Shown: piece by piece, positions 35,011 to 44,431 of the stretch
Layout: the number at the start of each line of letters is the position of its first letter
Numbering within the stretch: position 1 is the first letter of the stretch
NCBI RefSeq assembly: GCF_900094885.1
Contig: NZ_FMBL01000001.1
Span: 524,867-588,866 of the forward strand
DNA: 64,000 bases
DNA from: Bifidobacterium commune
GTDB lineage: Bacteria; Actinomycetota; Actinomycetes; Actinomycetales; Bifidobacteriaceae
Direction of reading: 5' to 3'
Program-made: the position numbers and the translations under genes
The notes under the pieces: generated by a model
Seen by the model: only the letters and a program-made list of their open reading frames with translations
Databases searched by the model: none
What the model was told of the DNA's origin: nothing

Positions 35011-37686
35011 CTACTCGACACCTGAATAGGCAACGATTCCACGATTGATGAGTTTATCTGCTTTTCGAGCAGTTTGCGCAAGATGTGGATTGTTATTTTG
35101 ATAATATTGCGACGCTGAAGATATCTGCTGCAGAATGTCGGAAAGTCGTTTGGCGTTGCGAACAAAATCACCGCCTGTCAACTCACTTCGTCGCAGAATC
35201 TGTGATAGTTCCTCTCCCCTTGCCCAGTCGTAAATCGCATCTACAAGGCCAAAATCAAGAGTCTCCAAATCATCGAGATCAGCGTCCTCACGCATCATTT
35301 CCACATCCGCAAACACTTCACGTAGCGACTGGCATGCAGCAGCAACTGGTCCATTAATGCCTCCAGGATAACGACGCGGTTCACTTTCACCACCTCGTCG
35401 AGACTGATAAACCAGCGACGACAGTGTAGCGCACAGTTCATCTGGTTCAAGCAAATCTAGGAATCCATCGGCAATGGATTCGGAAAGCACCAAATCGTAC
35501 TCGCTGTATATCTGTCGAAGTAATTGACCGCGGACCGTCAATTGACGATCGTGGCCGGCACACCTGGACTGAGGGCCGTCACTGCTAACAGAAACTTGCT
35601 CAAGATAGCCTAACTCGGAAAGGATATCGCAGATTCGGTCAAATTGACGCGCCACAGAACCTGTACGCGATTCATACCGGTCTTTGACATGCTTCAGTTC
35701 CTTGGTTTCACGCAGCCAGCGATGACCCCATTTGAGATGGTTCTGGAAGTCTGGGCATGATCGACAAGGATGCTCGTTTTCCTCGATCTTGAGTTGAGCA
35801 ATTTGCTTGTCCAATGCAAGGAAGGACTTGGTTCGCTCCTCGGCGTTGTGGAAGTTAGTTCGCTTAAGATGCCGACGCTCATCTTTTTGCAGGTAAGAAA
35901 GTCGTTGACGTAGGGTCATGAATACCTTGAAGTCACCCCGAGAACAATGGAACGCTTGTTCGTATCCTTGTGCTGCCTGTTCCAGGACTTGGATACGCGA
36001 TTCTAGATCTTCGGCGGATTCGTTGGCTTCCCACTGTGCGAATGAATGGTCAAGTGTGTCACGAGCCGTGTCATAACTGCTGGAATTGAGCAGATTAACA
36101 GCCATGTTGAATGTCGGTTTGAAACTTGAATGGAGCGGATAAACACGCTTGCTTGAGAGCGAGGCTGCCGCTGCGGGGACGAAATCGCGGTGATCGACGA
36201 TTACCGCATGGCCTATGGTATCAATGCCGCGGCGGCCAGCTCGACCGGTCAACTGAGTGTATTCTCCGGGCGTAAGCGGAACATGGTGGACCCCATTGAA
36301 TTTTTCAAGCTTTTCGATGACAACACATCGTGCTGGCATGTTTATGCCAAGCGCCAACGTTTCCGTAGCGAAAACCATTTTCACCAGGCCTTCTTCGAAA
36401 AGACGCTCGACGATTTGACGGAACAAGGCAATCATTCCTGCATGATGTGGTGCGAAGCCTTCTTCGAGCGCGTAACGGAAACGTGCGAAGCCGAGCGCTT
36501 TGAGATCGTCGTAGTCAAGTTCGCCTTCGACCATCTCATTGACAATAGCTCTGATTCGCCCAACTTCATCCTTAGTAGTCAGTTCTAGCCCTGCATTCAG
36601 GCACTGCTCGACTGCTTCGTCACAACCTTTTCGGGAAAAAATGAAGTAGATGCCCGGCAGCATTCCCATGAAGTCGAGTTCATCGACCGTTGCCCATCTA
36701 CGCGGCGTGTAGCGACGGGCCTTGCCTACTCTCCTTCTTTCGCGTCCTCCCCCGCGATTACGTCGTTTGCCTCCTGTTCGGGATTGCGCATACGCTTCAC
36801 GGGCTGCCATACGGTCGATTTGATCGATTCGCTCGACCAACCTGGCATTTAGCCTATCTGTTTGCGTTCCATCCTGGTTATGACGATAGAGATCAAACAA
36901 CTCAGGCTCATGTCGATCGTCGTACTGCACCATCACATGTTGTTCGAGAGGAACAGGACGCTTCTCCGAAACCACGAGTTTGGTCGAGCCCCGAACCGAT
37001 TCAAGCCAAGCGCAAAAATCCTCGACATTGGAAACTGTTGCCGACAACGCAACGATTTTCGCCTGTTCAGGCAAGTGAATAATGACTTCTTCCCAGACTG
37101 GGCCACGGAATTTGTCCGCGAGATAGTGCACCTCATCGAGAATTACATACCGCAAAGTGTTCAATGTAGCTGCTTTTTCATAGATCATATTGCGAAGAAC
37201 TTCGGTGGTCATTACCACGAGATTCGCTTCTGAATTGATGGAGGTGTCCCCCGTCAACAAACCGACTTGATCGACACCATAAAGATTAACCAAATCGTGG
37301 TACTTCTGATTACTGAGCGCTTTGATCGGAGTAGTATAAAACGCCTTGACATTGTTCGCCTGCGCCAGATACATCGCAAAGTCAGCGACGATGGTTTTCC
37401 CTGCACCCGTGGGGGCGGCCACCAACACATTATTGCCGGCTTCCAACGCTTTGTTGGCCTCGATTTGAAAATCATCCAGCTCAAATGACAATGCTCCCGC
37501 GAAGCGAGCTGCATCGGTTTTTTCATAACTGCTTCGTGTCTTGAAGGCTGCGTATCGCTGTGAAGGCGAAAGATTCCCGTCATCGTTCAAAGGCGTGACA
37601 TCTACTCCGGTATCTTTTGACTCCACACAGCGCTTATAGCGCTTGTGATGATGTGGGTGACTCATAACTAGGAACTGTCGATTCAT
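35011..37686 (-). CDS. helY: DEAD/DEAH-box RNA helicase, HelY/Mtr4-like
   Basis: Superfamily 2 helicase of 891 residues. Motif I APTGAGKT, motif Ia TTPIKALSNQKY, motif II DEVHYLAD, motif III SATVSN and motif VI QLTGRAGRRG are in order. A basic insertion rich in Arg/Gly (about residues 300-330, GGKRRNRGGGRERRR) lies between the two RecA domains. The C-terminal DSHCT domain and Cys pair CRSCPDFQNH fit the HelY group. The first Met could be at 37686 or 37665 (SHPHHHKRYKR). Probably acts in RNA turnover; upstream of rbpA but separated by 84 bases. Confidence 0.9.
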   Translation of the reverse strand: MNRQFLVMSHPHHHKRYKRCVESKDTGVDVTPLNDDGNLSPSQRYAAFKTRSSYEKTDAARFAGALSFELDDFQIEANKALEAGNNVLVAAPTGAGKTIVADFAMYLAQANNVKAFYTTPIKALSNQKYHDLVNLYGVDQVGLLTGDTSINSEANLVVMTTEVLRNMIYEKAATLNTLRYVILDEVHYLADKFRGPVWEEVIIHLPEQAKIVALSATVSNVEDFCAWLESVRGSTKLVVSEKRPVPLEQHVMVQYDDRHEPELFDLYRHNQDGTQTDRLNARLVERIDQIDRMAAREAYAQSRTGGKRRNRGGGRERRRVGKARRYTPRRWATVDELDFMGMLPGIYFIFSRKGCDEAVEQCLNAGLELTTKDEVGRIRAIVNEMVEGELDYDDLKALGFARFRYALEEGFAPHHAGMIALFRQIVERLFEEGLVKMVFATETLALGINMPARCVVIEKLEKFNGVHHVPLTPGEYTQLTGRAGRRGIDTIGHAVIVDHRDFVPAAAASLSSKRVYPLHSSFKPTFNMAVNLLNSSSYDTARDTLDHSFAQWEANESAEDLESRIQVLEQAAQGYEQAFHCSRGDFKVFMTLRQRLSYLQKDERRHLKRTNFHNAEERTKSFLALDKQIAQLKIEENEHPCRSCPDFQNHLKWGHRWLRETKELKHVKDRYESRTGSVARQFDRICDILSELGYLEQVSVSSDGPQSRCAGHDRQLTVRGQLLRQIYSEYDLVLSESIADGFLDLLEPDELCATLSSLVYQSRRGGESEPRRYPGGINGPVAAACQSLREVFADVEMMREDADLDDLETLDFGLVDAIYDWARGEELSQILRRSELTGGDFVRNAKRLSDILQQISSASQYYQNNNPHLAQTARKADKLINRGIVAYSGVE

Positions 37687-37735
37687 GTAAAGCCGGCAAA
37701 ACCTATTACAAGTTCAACCAGCAAAACTGTTTAGG

Positions 37736-38200
37736 CTACAACGTTTCTGTTGCGGCCTTATGATTTATAGTTGTTGTTGCAGCTGGCAATAGCAATTGTT
37801 GATTTAATGAGATTGATCCGTCGTCATCCTGTTTTGCTGAATGAGTGACAGTCGTCTTTGTGTCTTGATTGAACGGTGTTTGTGTGAGGTTACGCTTTTT
37901 CCAGTTACTCCAGCGCTTAGCGTGCCTATTGTGCCTGGAAATCCGTCGTTCTTCAACAACGGTCTGTGCAAGACTGTAGCGATGTGCGGCAGTTGAAAGT
38001 GGCTGGGTAAACAGCGGCGGCTCAACCCCGCTTTCATCTTCCAACGGTTCCGACATGGCCGAAAGATAGCTCTGGACCTTTTCACCGGCTGCAGCCACGA
38101 CACGAGTAGCACGAATGGCATGAATACCTGCATATACCAAACCGGCAATAAGGCTCAAAAGCATTAGGACTGCCAGTATGATCCAACCCCACCAATGCAT
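37736..38200 (-). CDS. Single-pass membrane protein, function unknown
   Basis: 154 residues starting MHWWGWIILAVLMLLSLIAG, one N-terminal membrane helix, then a basic, Ser/Thr-rich cytoplasmic tail (HNRHAKRWSNWKKRN). It lies between helY and pafBC in the same orientation, 49 bases upstream of helY. I do not recognise a family. The start is supported by GGGAGGGATG around the ATG. Confidence 0.7.
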   Translation of the reverse strand: MHWWGWIILAVLMLLSLIAGLVYAGIHAIRATRVVAAAGEKVQSYLSAMSEPLEDESGVEPPLFTQPLSTAAHRYSLAQTVVEERRISRHNRHAKRWSNWKKRNLTQTPFNQDTKTTVTHSAKQDDDGSISLNQQLLLPAATTTINHKAATETL

Positions 38201-38272
38201 CTCATCCCTCCCGGCCGTCGTTAATTCGTACAGCTATATTCAGTTTCGGTCTGTCATCTTTCGATGGCTGAC

Positions 38273-40192
38273 TCACTCCTGCTCTTCATTGTTTTCTAGA
38301 CTCAGTTCACGATGGGCACGAGCCAAAACCATCGTCAACAAAGGTTCTGGTGCAACAGCTGTGATATGTCGTGCGTGGGAAATCGCGAACGCCACAAACC
38401 ACGAATCTGAGGAAACCATGAGGTGCACCTTCTCGCCATCACCGTACGGTTCAACGGTTGCGCCAGACAAGGTCTTAACAAATGGGAGATCGCGCTTGTC
38501 TGTGATAAACACCGTTGGGGTGCCGTTGTCGAAACTCCACTTACGCAACTCAGAAACTGGAACGTCCGGGATATCGAGTTGAACAAGAGGCTTGACCAGT
38601 TCCGCCTTTTCGATGCGTGAAAGGCGAAGAACCTGCCATATACGAGGCAAACCATTAGCCTTATTGATCGTCGTATCCTTGGAGACGAACTCTTTCTTTT
38701 CTTTCGGAGCGGCCTTGGATACATCTGTCCAAACAGCTACATAATACACGCCTTCATCAACAAAGATTTTGGAAGGCGCCACAAGCTTACGACGGGTCCG
38801 TCCAGTGCCATCCGTGTATTCCATATCCAACAGCGAATCAGTTGAGATGGCCCTCTTAACCACGTCGAAACTGCGAGGCTCTACCTCATATCCTGTCAGA
38901 CTCAACCAAGGTGTTTCTCCCGGCTTGACGTGCTGTCGCAGCTTGAAGTACAGGGATTCGGCCTGCTCGCGCTGTTTAGCCGGCAACAACGACGAGTGAG
39001 CTAGATAACTGACAGAAGCGGTCAACATGCTCAGATACTGCTGCGAGATACCGGCCAAGCGTTCAAGGCCCAGCGAATTGGTGGCCGAGACGATGCCGTC
39101 GGCATCCAGCAATGACCAATCAATGTCGAAAAACTGACTGCCTGCCATTTCACCGTCATCTGAAACAGTGGTCAACGTATTGATGTCCTTGCGGATTACT
39201 GCCACGCCCTTCTTGCGTTCATCATCGTTTTTCGGTTCGCCGATAAAACGCTGCGCCAGTTCCTCAAGCGAATATTCTTCACCAAGATGTGCGGAAAGGA
39301 AAAGCATAAGCCGCAGTCTGCGATCAACTTCACTTCCGGTCTGGAATGACGAGCTGCGCTTCGAGTGCGACTTGGAAGCTTCTTGATTTACGTCTCCGTT
39401 GACCGTTTGCTTACTAATCGCAGGAGTGACAATACTTTCGCGGGCATCGCCCAGGCTTGCATCGGCTAGCGTAAATTTGGAGGCGGCCTCTAGACGACGA
39501 TTCCAAGCGTCAACTGCTTCCTGGGGGGAAACGACAGAAGAACCGGGATGTTCGAGCATGAACATGGCCAAATCGTCTGAATCCGTGTAGGCCACATTCA
39601 TGTGTCCACCGTCAACATCAATCGTGGCTGCGAAACGACGCTGATCAACAACCTTCATCAGATTATCCGGAATCGGCTGTGTTCCAAGCCCCGGAGCAAT
39701 GGAATCAAGTCCGAGCCCGGGAGTTGGGGTCTGCGGCACACGCGGGGCGGTACGAGAAGCATGTTGATCGTCCTGCTTCAACGAAGAAGAGGAAACGGAC
39801 ATGGAACGCGCCAAATAATTCGCTGCGGCCAAGACAGGCAAGTCCTCCTGCTTAAAACGCAGGCGCACTCTGGGCTCATCACCCAACTGCAGGCGGTATG
39901 ATGCAAAATCCTGACCTTCGGACTTAGAGGAATATTCGGGTTGGCGTGACTCGATCGCAATACCCATTGCTGCAAGTTTGGCGCGATCTCGCTGGAACTG
40001 CTTCGCGAACGCTGCTTTAGCAGCCTGGTCGGCCAGTTCGCCATACGAATCGGCATATGCCTTGACTCGCTGAGCTATCTGACGGGAAGTCAGCCATTGA
40101 GGGAACGCAGATGATAAAACGGCGAGCACATCCAACTCATGTTTACCCCATTTGTCGGAGAAACGACGCCTCCCGTTGCTTCCTTCTGCCAT
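38273..40192 (-). CDS. pafBC: PafBC fused WYL-domain transcription regulator
   Basis: Single 639-residue protein equivalent to PafB and PafC joined. The N-terminal half has a winged-helix segment LTSRQIAQRVKAYADSYGELA and QRDRAKLAAMGIAIESR; a second helix-turn-helix starts RRLRLMLFLSAHLGEEYSLEELAQRF, and WYL segments (VDEGVYYVAVWTD, LLDMEYTDGTGRTRR) follow. PafBC drives the LexA-independent DNA-damage response in mycobacteria, and natural fusions are known in other actinobacteria. No pup or pafA gene is nearby, so it is detached from the pupylation locus. An Asp/Ser-rich linker lies near residue 280. Confidence 0.85.
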   Translation of the reverse strand: MAEGSNGRRRFSDKWGKHELDVLAVLSSAFPQWLTSRQIAQRVKAYADSYGELADQAAKAAFAKQFQRDRAKLAAMGIAIESRQPEYSSKSEGQDFASYRLQLGDEPRVRLRFKQEDLPVLAAANYLARSMSVSSSSLKQDDQHASRTAPRVPQTPTPGLGLDSIAPGLGTQPIPDNLMKVVDQRRFAATIDVDGGHMNVAYTDSDDLAMFMLEHPGSSVVSPQEAVDAWNRRLEAASKFTLADASLGDARESIVTPAISKQTVNGDVNQEASKSHSKRSSSFQTGSEVDRRLRLMLFLSAHLGEEYSLEELAQRFIGEPKNDDERKKGVAVIRKDINTLTTVSDDGEMAGSQFFDIDWSLLDADGIVSATNSLGLERLAGISQQYLSMLTASVSYLAHSSLLPAKQREQAESLYFKLRQHVKPGETPWLSLTGYEVEPRSFDVVKRAISTDSLLDMEYTDGTGRTRRKLVAPSKIFVDEGVYYVAVWTDVSKAAPKEKKEFVSKDTTINKANGLPRIWQVLRLSRIEKAELVKPLVQLDIPDVPVSELRKWSFDNGTPTVFITDKRDLPFVKTLSGATVEPYGDGEKVHLMVSSDSWFVAFAISHARHITAVAPEPLLTMVLARAHRELSLENNEEQE

Positions 40193-40342
40193 TGGTCCTC
40201 ACGTATCGTTAATGTTCACATACAAGCGCGCGTCTTATTACGCACACCACTGTCTATATTAGATGCTTTTCCGCGGAATTGCGAATTTTCACAAATTTAA
40301 TGTTTTTTCTCACGATTTTTTGGTCTTTACGGCAGTTTGAGA

Positions 40343-40396
40343 TCATTCTCAACCTCAACAACTTGCTCGATTACGTCAAATCAAGGTTGAGAATGA
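40343..40396. repeat. 13-bp inverted repeat upstream of pafBC
   Basis: Arms TCATTCTCAACCT (40343-40355) and AGGTTGAGAATGA (40384-40396) with a 28-nt gap. It lies between ugpA (stop) and pafBC (start), both on the minus strand, about 150 bases upstream of pafBC. It may be an operator or a weak terminator; no T-tract follows. Confidence 0.5.
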
Positions 40397-40438
40397 AGCT
40401 TTTAGCCGTCTCCCTTCAAGATATCTTTTGGGTTCGTC

Positions 40439-41869
40439 CTACCACATCCAGTCATCTGGCTCTATTCCCTGCGGGCCAACAAATTCCCCGTTAGGCACGT
40501 AGCTTGGTTTACCCTCGTCTTCAAGCACTGCGTCACCATAGAAGACGACATTGTGTCCAAAAGTCCAATCACCGCGGATAGTAACGGAATTAGCAGCCGC
40601 CAAGGAAGGGATGGAATATGGGAAACGCTCATTGAAGTCTTCCATATTGTGGTAATAACGCGGATCCAGTCGGACGTCCGGGAACAGATAGTTACCGTCC
40701 TCCATCTCGTAGCTGTCGGTCAGGTGGAACCTGTCAGAGCGCATGATGAAAAGGTCGTCCGTTGTTTTCACTGGTAGGAAGCGCATACGGTCGACCTGCA
40801 CACAGATCGCTCCATCGAAATGTCCAATCGCCGCACCCATAGCTGTCTCCAGCTGAATGACCTTGGTTGAATCCGGATCCGTGGGATCAACGGTTTTGTA
40901 ATTCTGAATGACCGGCAGCGGCAACACACCGTCGTATCGTGCAAGCATGTCTTTCAACGCGTCAACCCGTACCCAAATACTGTTCGTGTTGAAATAAGGA
41001 TGGCGGCTGATGTCTTGGGCTGCGTCCTGATCGTTTTCGTGAACCTGCGTCATTTCCCTGAGGACAAGACGACCGGTCTTTTTATCACGTACGAAATGTC
41101 CACCTTTTCGATCTGCTTCTGTTCGATTGGCTACCTCAACCATAAACGGCGCGCCGGTATCTTCGAAATATTGCGCCAAAGTACGGGACGGACGAGCGCC
41201 AAGGTTGTCGGAGTTTGAAATGAACAAGTACTCAAAACCGTTGTCTTGAAGAGCATCCAAGAGCCCTGATTCCCAAATGGTGGAAAACAGGTCGCCGTGT
41301 CCCGGAGGGCACCATTCAAGCGTCGGGTCACTCGGGAATTCAACGGGTTTACCCGTACTGAGGTCAATTTTAGGTTCCTGGTGTTGCACGATTTCCAGAG
41401 GAATATCGTCCTGACGGAAATTCTTCGTGTGCTTGATCACCTTCATGGTGTCTTGAGAAGTACGAAAAGAATTCATCAGGGTGAGCGGCAATGGAACGTT
41501 AAGGCGCTCGCGTGCGGTCATTACCTGTCCGATGATGATATCGATAAAGCGCATCCTACGCGCCTTGTGGCGACGCACCGGAAGCAACGATTTTGCGGTG
41601 TCAAGGCCCATGGATGTGCCAAGGCCACCGTTGAGTTTCAGAAACGCCGTTTTGGCGAATGCATGCACCGCCTGATCGTGATCGATGGTTTTGTAAACGT
41701 CATGGAAGCTCGGCACATCCTGCAATGGCTCAACATCGTCCTCACGAATCCAGCTACTGGCATCGTCATGCTGCCATTGAGTGTACAGTCTTTTGAATTG
41801 TGCGATGGAAACATCGCTCATCCCTTGTTCGCGCATTTTTTGCGCCGATGCCTCAAATGCGTCTTCCAC
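40439..41869 (-). CDS. ugpA: UTP-glucose-1-phosphate uridylyltransferase, UDPGP family
   Basis: Makes UDP-glucose from UTP and glucose 1-phosphate; in bifidobacteria this type of enzyme serves galactose and lacto-N-biose metabolism. The 476-residue eukaryote-like UDPGP form has the signature LNGGLGTSMGLDTAKSLLPV, EWCPPGHGDLFSTIW and FISNSDNLGARPS. The start is ATG 41869 with AAAGAGGTGC upstream. The gene stands alone on the minus strand; no other Leloir genes are in the window. Confidence 0.93.
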   Translation of the reverse strand: MEDAFEASAQKMREQGMSDVSIAQFKRLYTQWQHDDASSWIREDDVEPLQDVPSFHDVYKTIDHDQAVHAFAKTAFLKLNGGLGTSMGLDTAKSLLPVRRHKARRMRFIDIIIGQVMTARERLNVPLPLTLMNSFRTSQDTMKVIKHTKNFRQDDIPLEIVQHQEPKIDLSTGKPVEFPSDPTLEWCPPGHGDLFSTIWESGLLDALQDNGFEYLFISNSDNLGARPSRTLAQYFEDTGAPFMVEVANRTEADRKGGHFVRDKKTGRLVLREMTQVHENDQDAAQDISRHPYFNTNSIWVRVDALKDMLARYDGVLPLPVIQNYKTVDPTDPDSTKVIQLETAMGAAIGHFDGAICVQVDRMRFLPVKTTDDLFIMRSDRFHLTDSYEMEDGNYLFPDVRLDPRYYHNMEDFNERFPYSIPSLAAANSVTIRGDWTFGHNVVFYGDAVLEDEGKPSYVPNGEFVGPQGIEPDDWMW

Positions 41870-42192
41870 GCCGCACCTCTTTCCTACCCAATTTCTATTG
41901 CTTCGGCTGCTGGCCTCTGACGAGGCTGAAACCTACATAGTTGGCTAATCTTACTCGTTTTTCCGAAAGCTTGCTTAAGCAGGCAGAAAACCGGTGTTTC
42001 GTGCCAGCACAAAAAACACTAGAAAACCGATCCTGAAGAAGATATCACAAGAGCTCAAGACGTGTGAAACCTGGCCAATCGGCAGAGAGTTTACACCCAG
42101 CGCAGGGATGCGCCGAGACCTTCGATCTGCATTGGGTAGATTACTCAAAGAGGAAAAAGCGAATCTCCTTTGCCTGCCGCCCATTCCAATAT
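41870..42192. other. Intergenic region before the reductase/TetR genes
   Basis: A 323-base gap. A 68-codon frame at 41994-42200 (+) has no ribosome-binding site and no recognisable domain, so I do not call it. The gap must hold the ugpA promoter. Nothing else is identified. Confidence 0.4.
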
Positions 42193-42780
42193 TTATTTGA
42201 ATCGGATCTTGGAGACCTTGTCTAGGTACCTGTGACGGCGCTTAGGTGTAGAACCGGTGATGCCGCCGAAATTGACCCACCTGCGCCCCTTCATCCCGAG
42301 CTGTTTGAGAGTGCTGTCGATGAACACCCGTTTCACGCCGTTACCGGCCATAAGCCTCAGCCAGATAGTCGGCGAGGTGGAGGTCGTGAACACGTAGGTG
42401 TGGCGTATGTTGCCCAGCTCACCGTGGATTCCGGTGGAGGTGACGGTGTGGCTCAACCCCTCGCCCTCTTTCATGACCTTGTCGATGAAGCCTTTAAGCA
42501 TTCCTGGTACGCTGTTCCACCAGATCGGCGTGACGAACACGATGCTGTCGGCTGAGCGAACCATGTCGAGGTATTTCTCGGTCAGGGGGTCATGGGTTCC
42601 TCCAGTATGGAAGAGTCGTAGTTCCTCCTTGTCATAGACAGGGTTGAATCCTTCGGCGTAAAGGTCGATGAGCCGCGTCGAATGTCCTTGGTTTTCCAAC
42701 GCCTCGAGGACTCGGCCAAGAATGGCGTGGTTGAAGCTCTTCTCGTAGGGATGGCAGTACACGACGCCATAGTTACCCAT
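42193..42780 (-). CDS. Flavodoxin-fold NAD(P)H oxidoreductase
   Basis: 195-residue protein of the NAD(P)H dehydrogenase (quinone) family, probably FMN- or FAD-dependent. Motifs are YCHPYEKSFNHAILGRVLEAL at the N-terminus, DSIVFVTPIWWNSVPGMLKGFIDKV and a late WVNFGGITGSTPKRR. ATG 42780 with GGAAGGAA upstream is preferred; longer in-frame starts to 42933 overlap the TetR gene. It lies 79 bases after the TetR gene on the same strand, so the two are probably one operon. The substrate may be a quinone or electrophile, by analogy. Confidence 0.85.
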   Translation of the reverse strand: MGNYGVVYCHPYEKSFNHAILGRVLEALENQGHSTRLIDLYAEGFNPVYDKEELRLFHTGGTHDPLTEKYLDMVRSADSIVFVTPIWWNSVPGMLKGFIDKVMKEGEGLSHTVTSTGIHGELGNIRHTYVFTTSTSPTIWLRLMAGNGVKRVFIDSTLKQLGMKGRRWVNFGGITGSTPKRRHRYLDKVSKIRFK

Positions 42781-42859
42781 ATGCGTTCCTTCCAGTTTAT
42801 TGTTCGTAGATGGCGTTCGTATTCGAAGAGGGTGGCGAAAATCATAATCCGAAACGGAT

Positions 42860-43432
42860 TCAATGACGTCGGGCACCCAGAAAATCCTGCAGCGTAATCC
42901 TGAGTGATTGCTCGTCGTATGCGACGGTTCCATGACGTACCAGCAGGCTGTAGCCTTGTATAAACGACCAGACTTGGATGAGCAGAAGGTCCGGGTCGCG
43001 GGCGTTCACGTACTGGCTGCTGGATTGTTCGACGATCGCACGCAACCGGGAGAGGAACACCGGTGGTGTGCCGCCATATCCACTTTTTGCCGCATTGGCG
43101 TACAACGGCCCATAGAAGAAGAAATCGACTAGATTCGGGTTTGTCCGTGCCAACGAGAGCAGCTCCACACCGACATGCAGAAGAGCGTCGAACGCATCCG
43201 TGCAACCTCCGTCCTCCGGAATCACGCGTCGGGCAAGATCCTCCGAGACCACGTAGCCCGCCCGGACCAACAAATCCTCCTTGTCGGGGAAATGACGATA
43301 CAGGGAGCCTGTGGTCAGCCCAGCAGACGAGGCGATGTCGCGCAGGGAAATATTCGTGTACCCGTGGCGCTCGATGGCCTTGACTGTCTCCGTCAACAAG
43401 CGCCGTTCCGAATCACTCCCTGAATGCGCCAT
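42860..43432 (-). CDS. TetR-family transcription repressor
   Basis: 190 residues. The N-terminal helix-turn-helix is ERHGYTNISLRDIASSAG then LTTGSLYRHFPDKEDLLV, typical TetR. The C-terminal ligand domain is not recognised. The ATG at 43432 follows GGGGGG. The first gene of a two-gene operon with the oxidoreductase. Two palindromes lie directly upstream over its predicted promoter, so autoregulation is likely. Base composition of this pair looks richer in G and C than the core genes around it. Confidence 0.85.
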   Translation of the reverse strand: MAHSGSDSERRLLTETVKAIERHGYTNISLRDIASSAGLTTGSLYRHFPDKEDLLVRAGYVVSEDLARRVIPEDGGCTDAFDALLHVGVELLSLARTNPNLVDFFFYGPLYANAAKSGYGGTPPVFLSRLRAIVEQSSSQYVNARDPDLLLIQVWSFIQGYSLLVRHGTVAYDEQSLRITLQDFLGARRH

Positions 43433-43451
43433 ATCCCCCCCCTAAAATGAA

Positions 43452-43494
43452 GATAACGCTGTTATCTTACCACAGAAGATAACAGCGTTATCAA
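43452..43494 (-). promoter_or_regulatory. Tandem palindromic operators over the tetR promoter
   Basis: Two copies of GATAAC-N3-GTTATC: 43452-43466 and 43478-43492, arranged so that the whole stretch is also an inverted repeat with perfect 17-bp arms (43452-43468 and 43476-43492, 7-nt spacer). On the minus strand a -35-like TTGATA (43489-43494) and -10-like TAAGAT (43464-43469), 19 bases apart, lie within the operators, which would allow direct blocking. Confidence 0.8.
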
Positions 43495-43671
43495 TTGAGT
43501 TTCACCCATTTCGTTTGACCGTTCACGCAAAGACCGGGCTATTTAACGCAAGACCACGGCATACACCAACTCGGTTCATCTACCCGACTTGTCGGTCGTC
43601 AAATCCACTCGACTTCTTCCTGCAAGGAAAGTCAACGCGTCCCATCACGACAAGAGCGGCACCGATGGACA

Positions 43672-43871
43672 AGGCAACCCCTATGACATTGCCAGCGGTG
43701 GACATCATCGAGACCAGCGAAAGCAAAGGCATCAACGGTAGCCACTGCACCTCCATACGCAAGAACCAGCGCGCCCTCCTCGACCGCAACGAACTCGAAC
43801 GCCTCCCCACCAACACCTGCATCTACCTGCTACGAGGAGTACGACCATTCATATCAAAGAAAAGTCTTTAG
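43672..43871 (+). pseudogene. C-terminal remnant of VirD4/TraG coupling protein
   Basis: About 65 residues whose end, LLDRNELERLPTNTCIYLLRG followed by VRPFISKK, matches the C-terminus of VirD4/TraG type IV coupling ATPases of conjugative elements, preceded by VDIIETSESKGINGSHCTSI. No Walker motifs or earlier domain are present. The frame is open back to 43515, but upstream residues do not match, so this is a cut-off fragment. It ends at TAG 43871. Confidence 0.6.
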
Positions 43872-44077
43872 TCGTATTCCTTTTTTGAGTTCATTCCTAT
43901 CAAAAACCGGACCACTGCCGGGTTACGGTTCCCAATCCTTCTGACAGACGTTTCCCTGCAAGCGGAAACTGCACGTCCGGTACGGGTTTCCGGTTCTTCT
44001 ATACCTGTTGTCTGACTTGATGTGACACATGTCCATACTGGGTATGTTGTGATTGCTGCTATCATTTCGTGTCATGG

Positions 44078-44431
44078 GTGGATCAGGAGCAACGAGACGG
44101 CATCGGCCAGCCGGACTGGCACGTCGACATGGACGCCATCAATTTACCGATCGAGTCAGGAACAACCCCGGCGAAGATCCCATGAAAGTCGAACAGGACC
44201 ACTAGGGGTGCAAAGGCATAAGCGAAGCCGCCCGAGCACGCGAGTTCTGCGGCAACTAGACCTCGAAGGCGAGGGCGACCCACAGCGCGGCCTGCAGTTC
44301 ATCCGAGAGCACGGCATGCAGATAACCACCGGTTCGCCAGGAGGCGACTTCCTTGAAAGCACACGTCATATGACGATCAGAAACAAAAGCTCGACGAGTT
44401 CACTAAACTCCTGCAACAGAAAATCGGCTGA
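44078..44431 (+). pseudogene. Decayed gene of the conjugative-element remnant
   Basis: No family recognised. Coding-like segments continue only by switching frames: VDQEQRDGIGQPDWHVDMD, then GISEAARAREFCGN before a stop, then DLEGEGDPQRGLQFIREHG in another frame, then DDQKQKLDEFTKLLQQKIG and a stop at 44431. The run needs at least two frameshifts and two stops. This pattern, with neighbours also broken, indicates decay. Confidence 0.5.

Noticed and set aside
41297-41920. 207-codon plus-strand frame opposite the UDP-glucose pyrophosphorylase
   Set aside because: Complementary to conserved coding sequence; no domain or start signal.
43955-43995. Sequence resembling group II intron domain V (GCACGTCCGG)
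   Set aside because: The expected complementary 5' strand is missing; instead there is a GTTTCC/GGAAAC hairpin, and no maturase is present.
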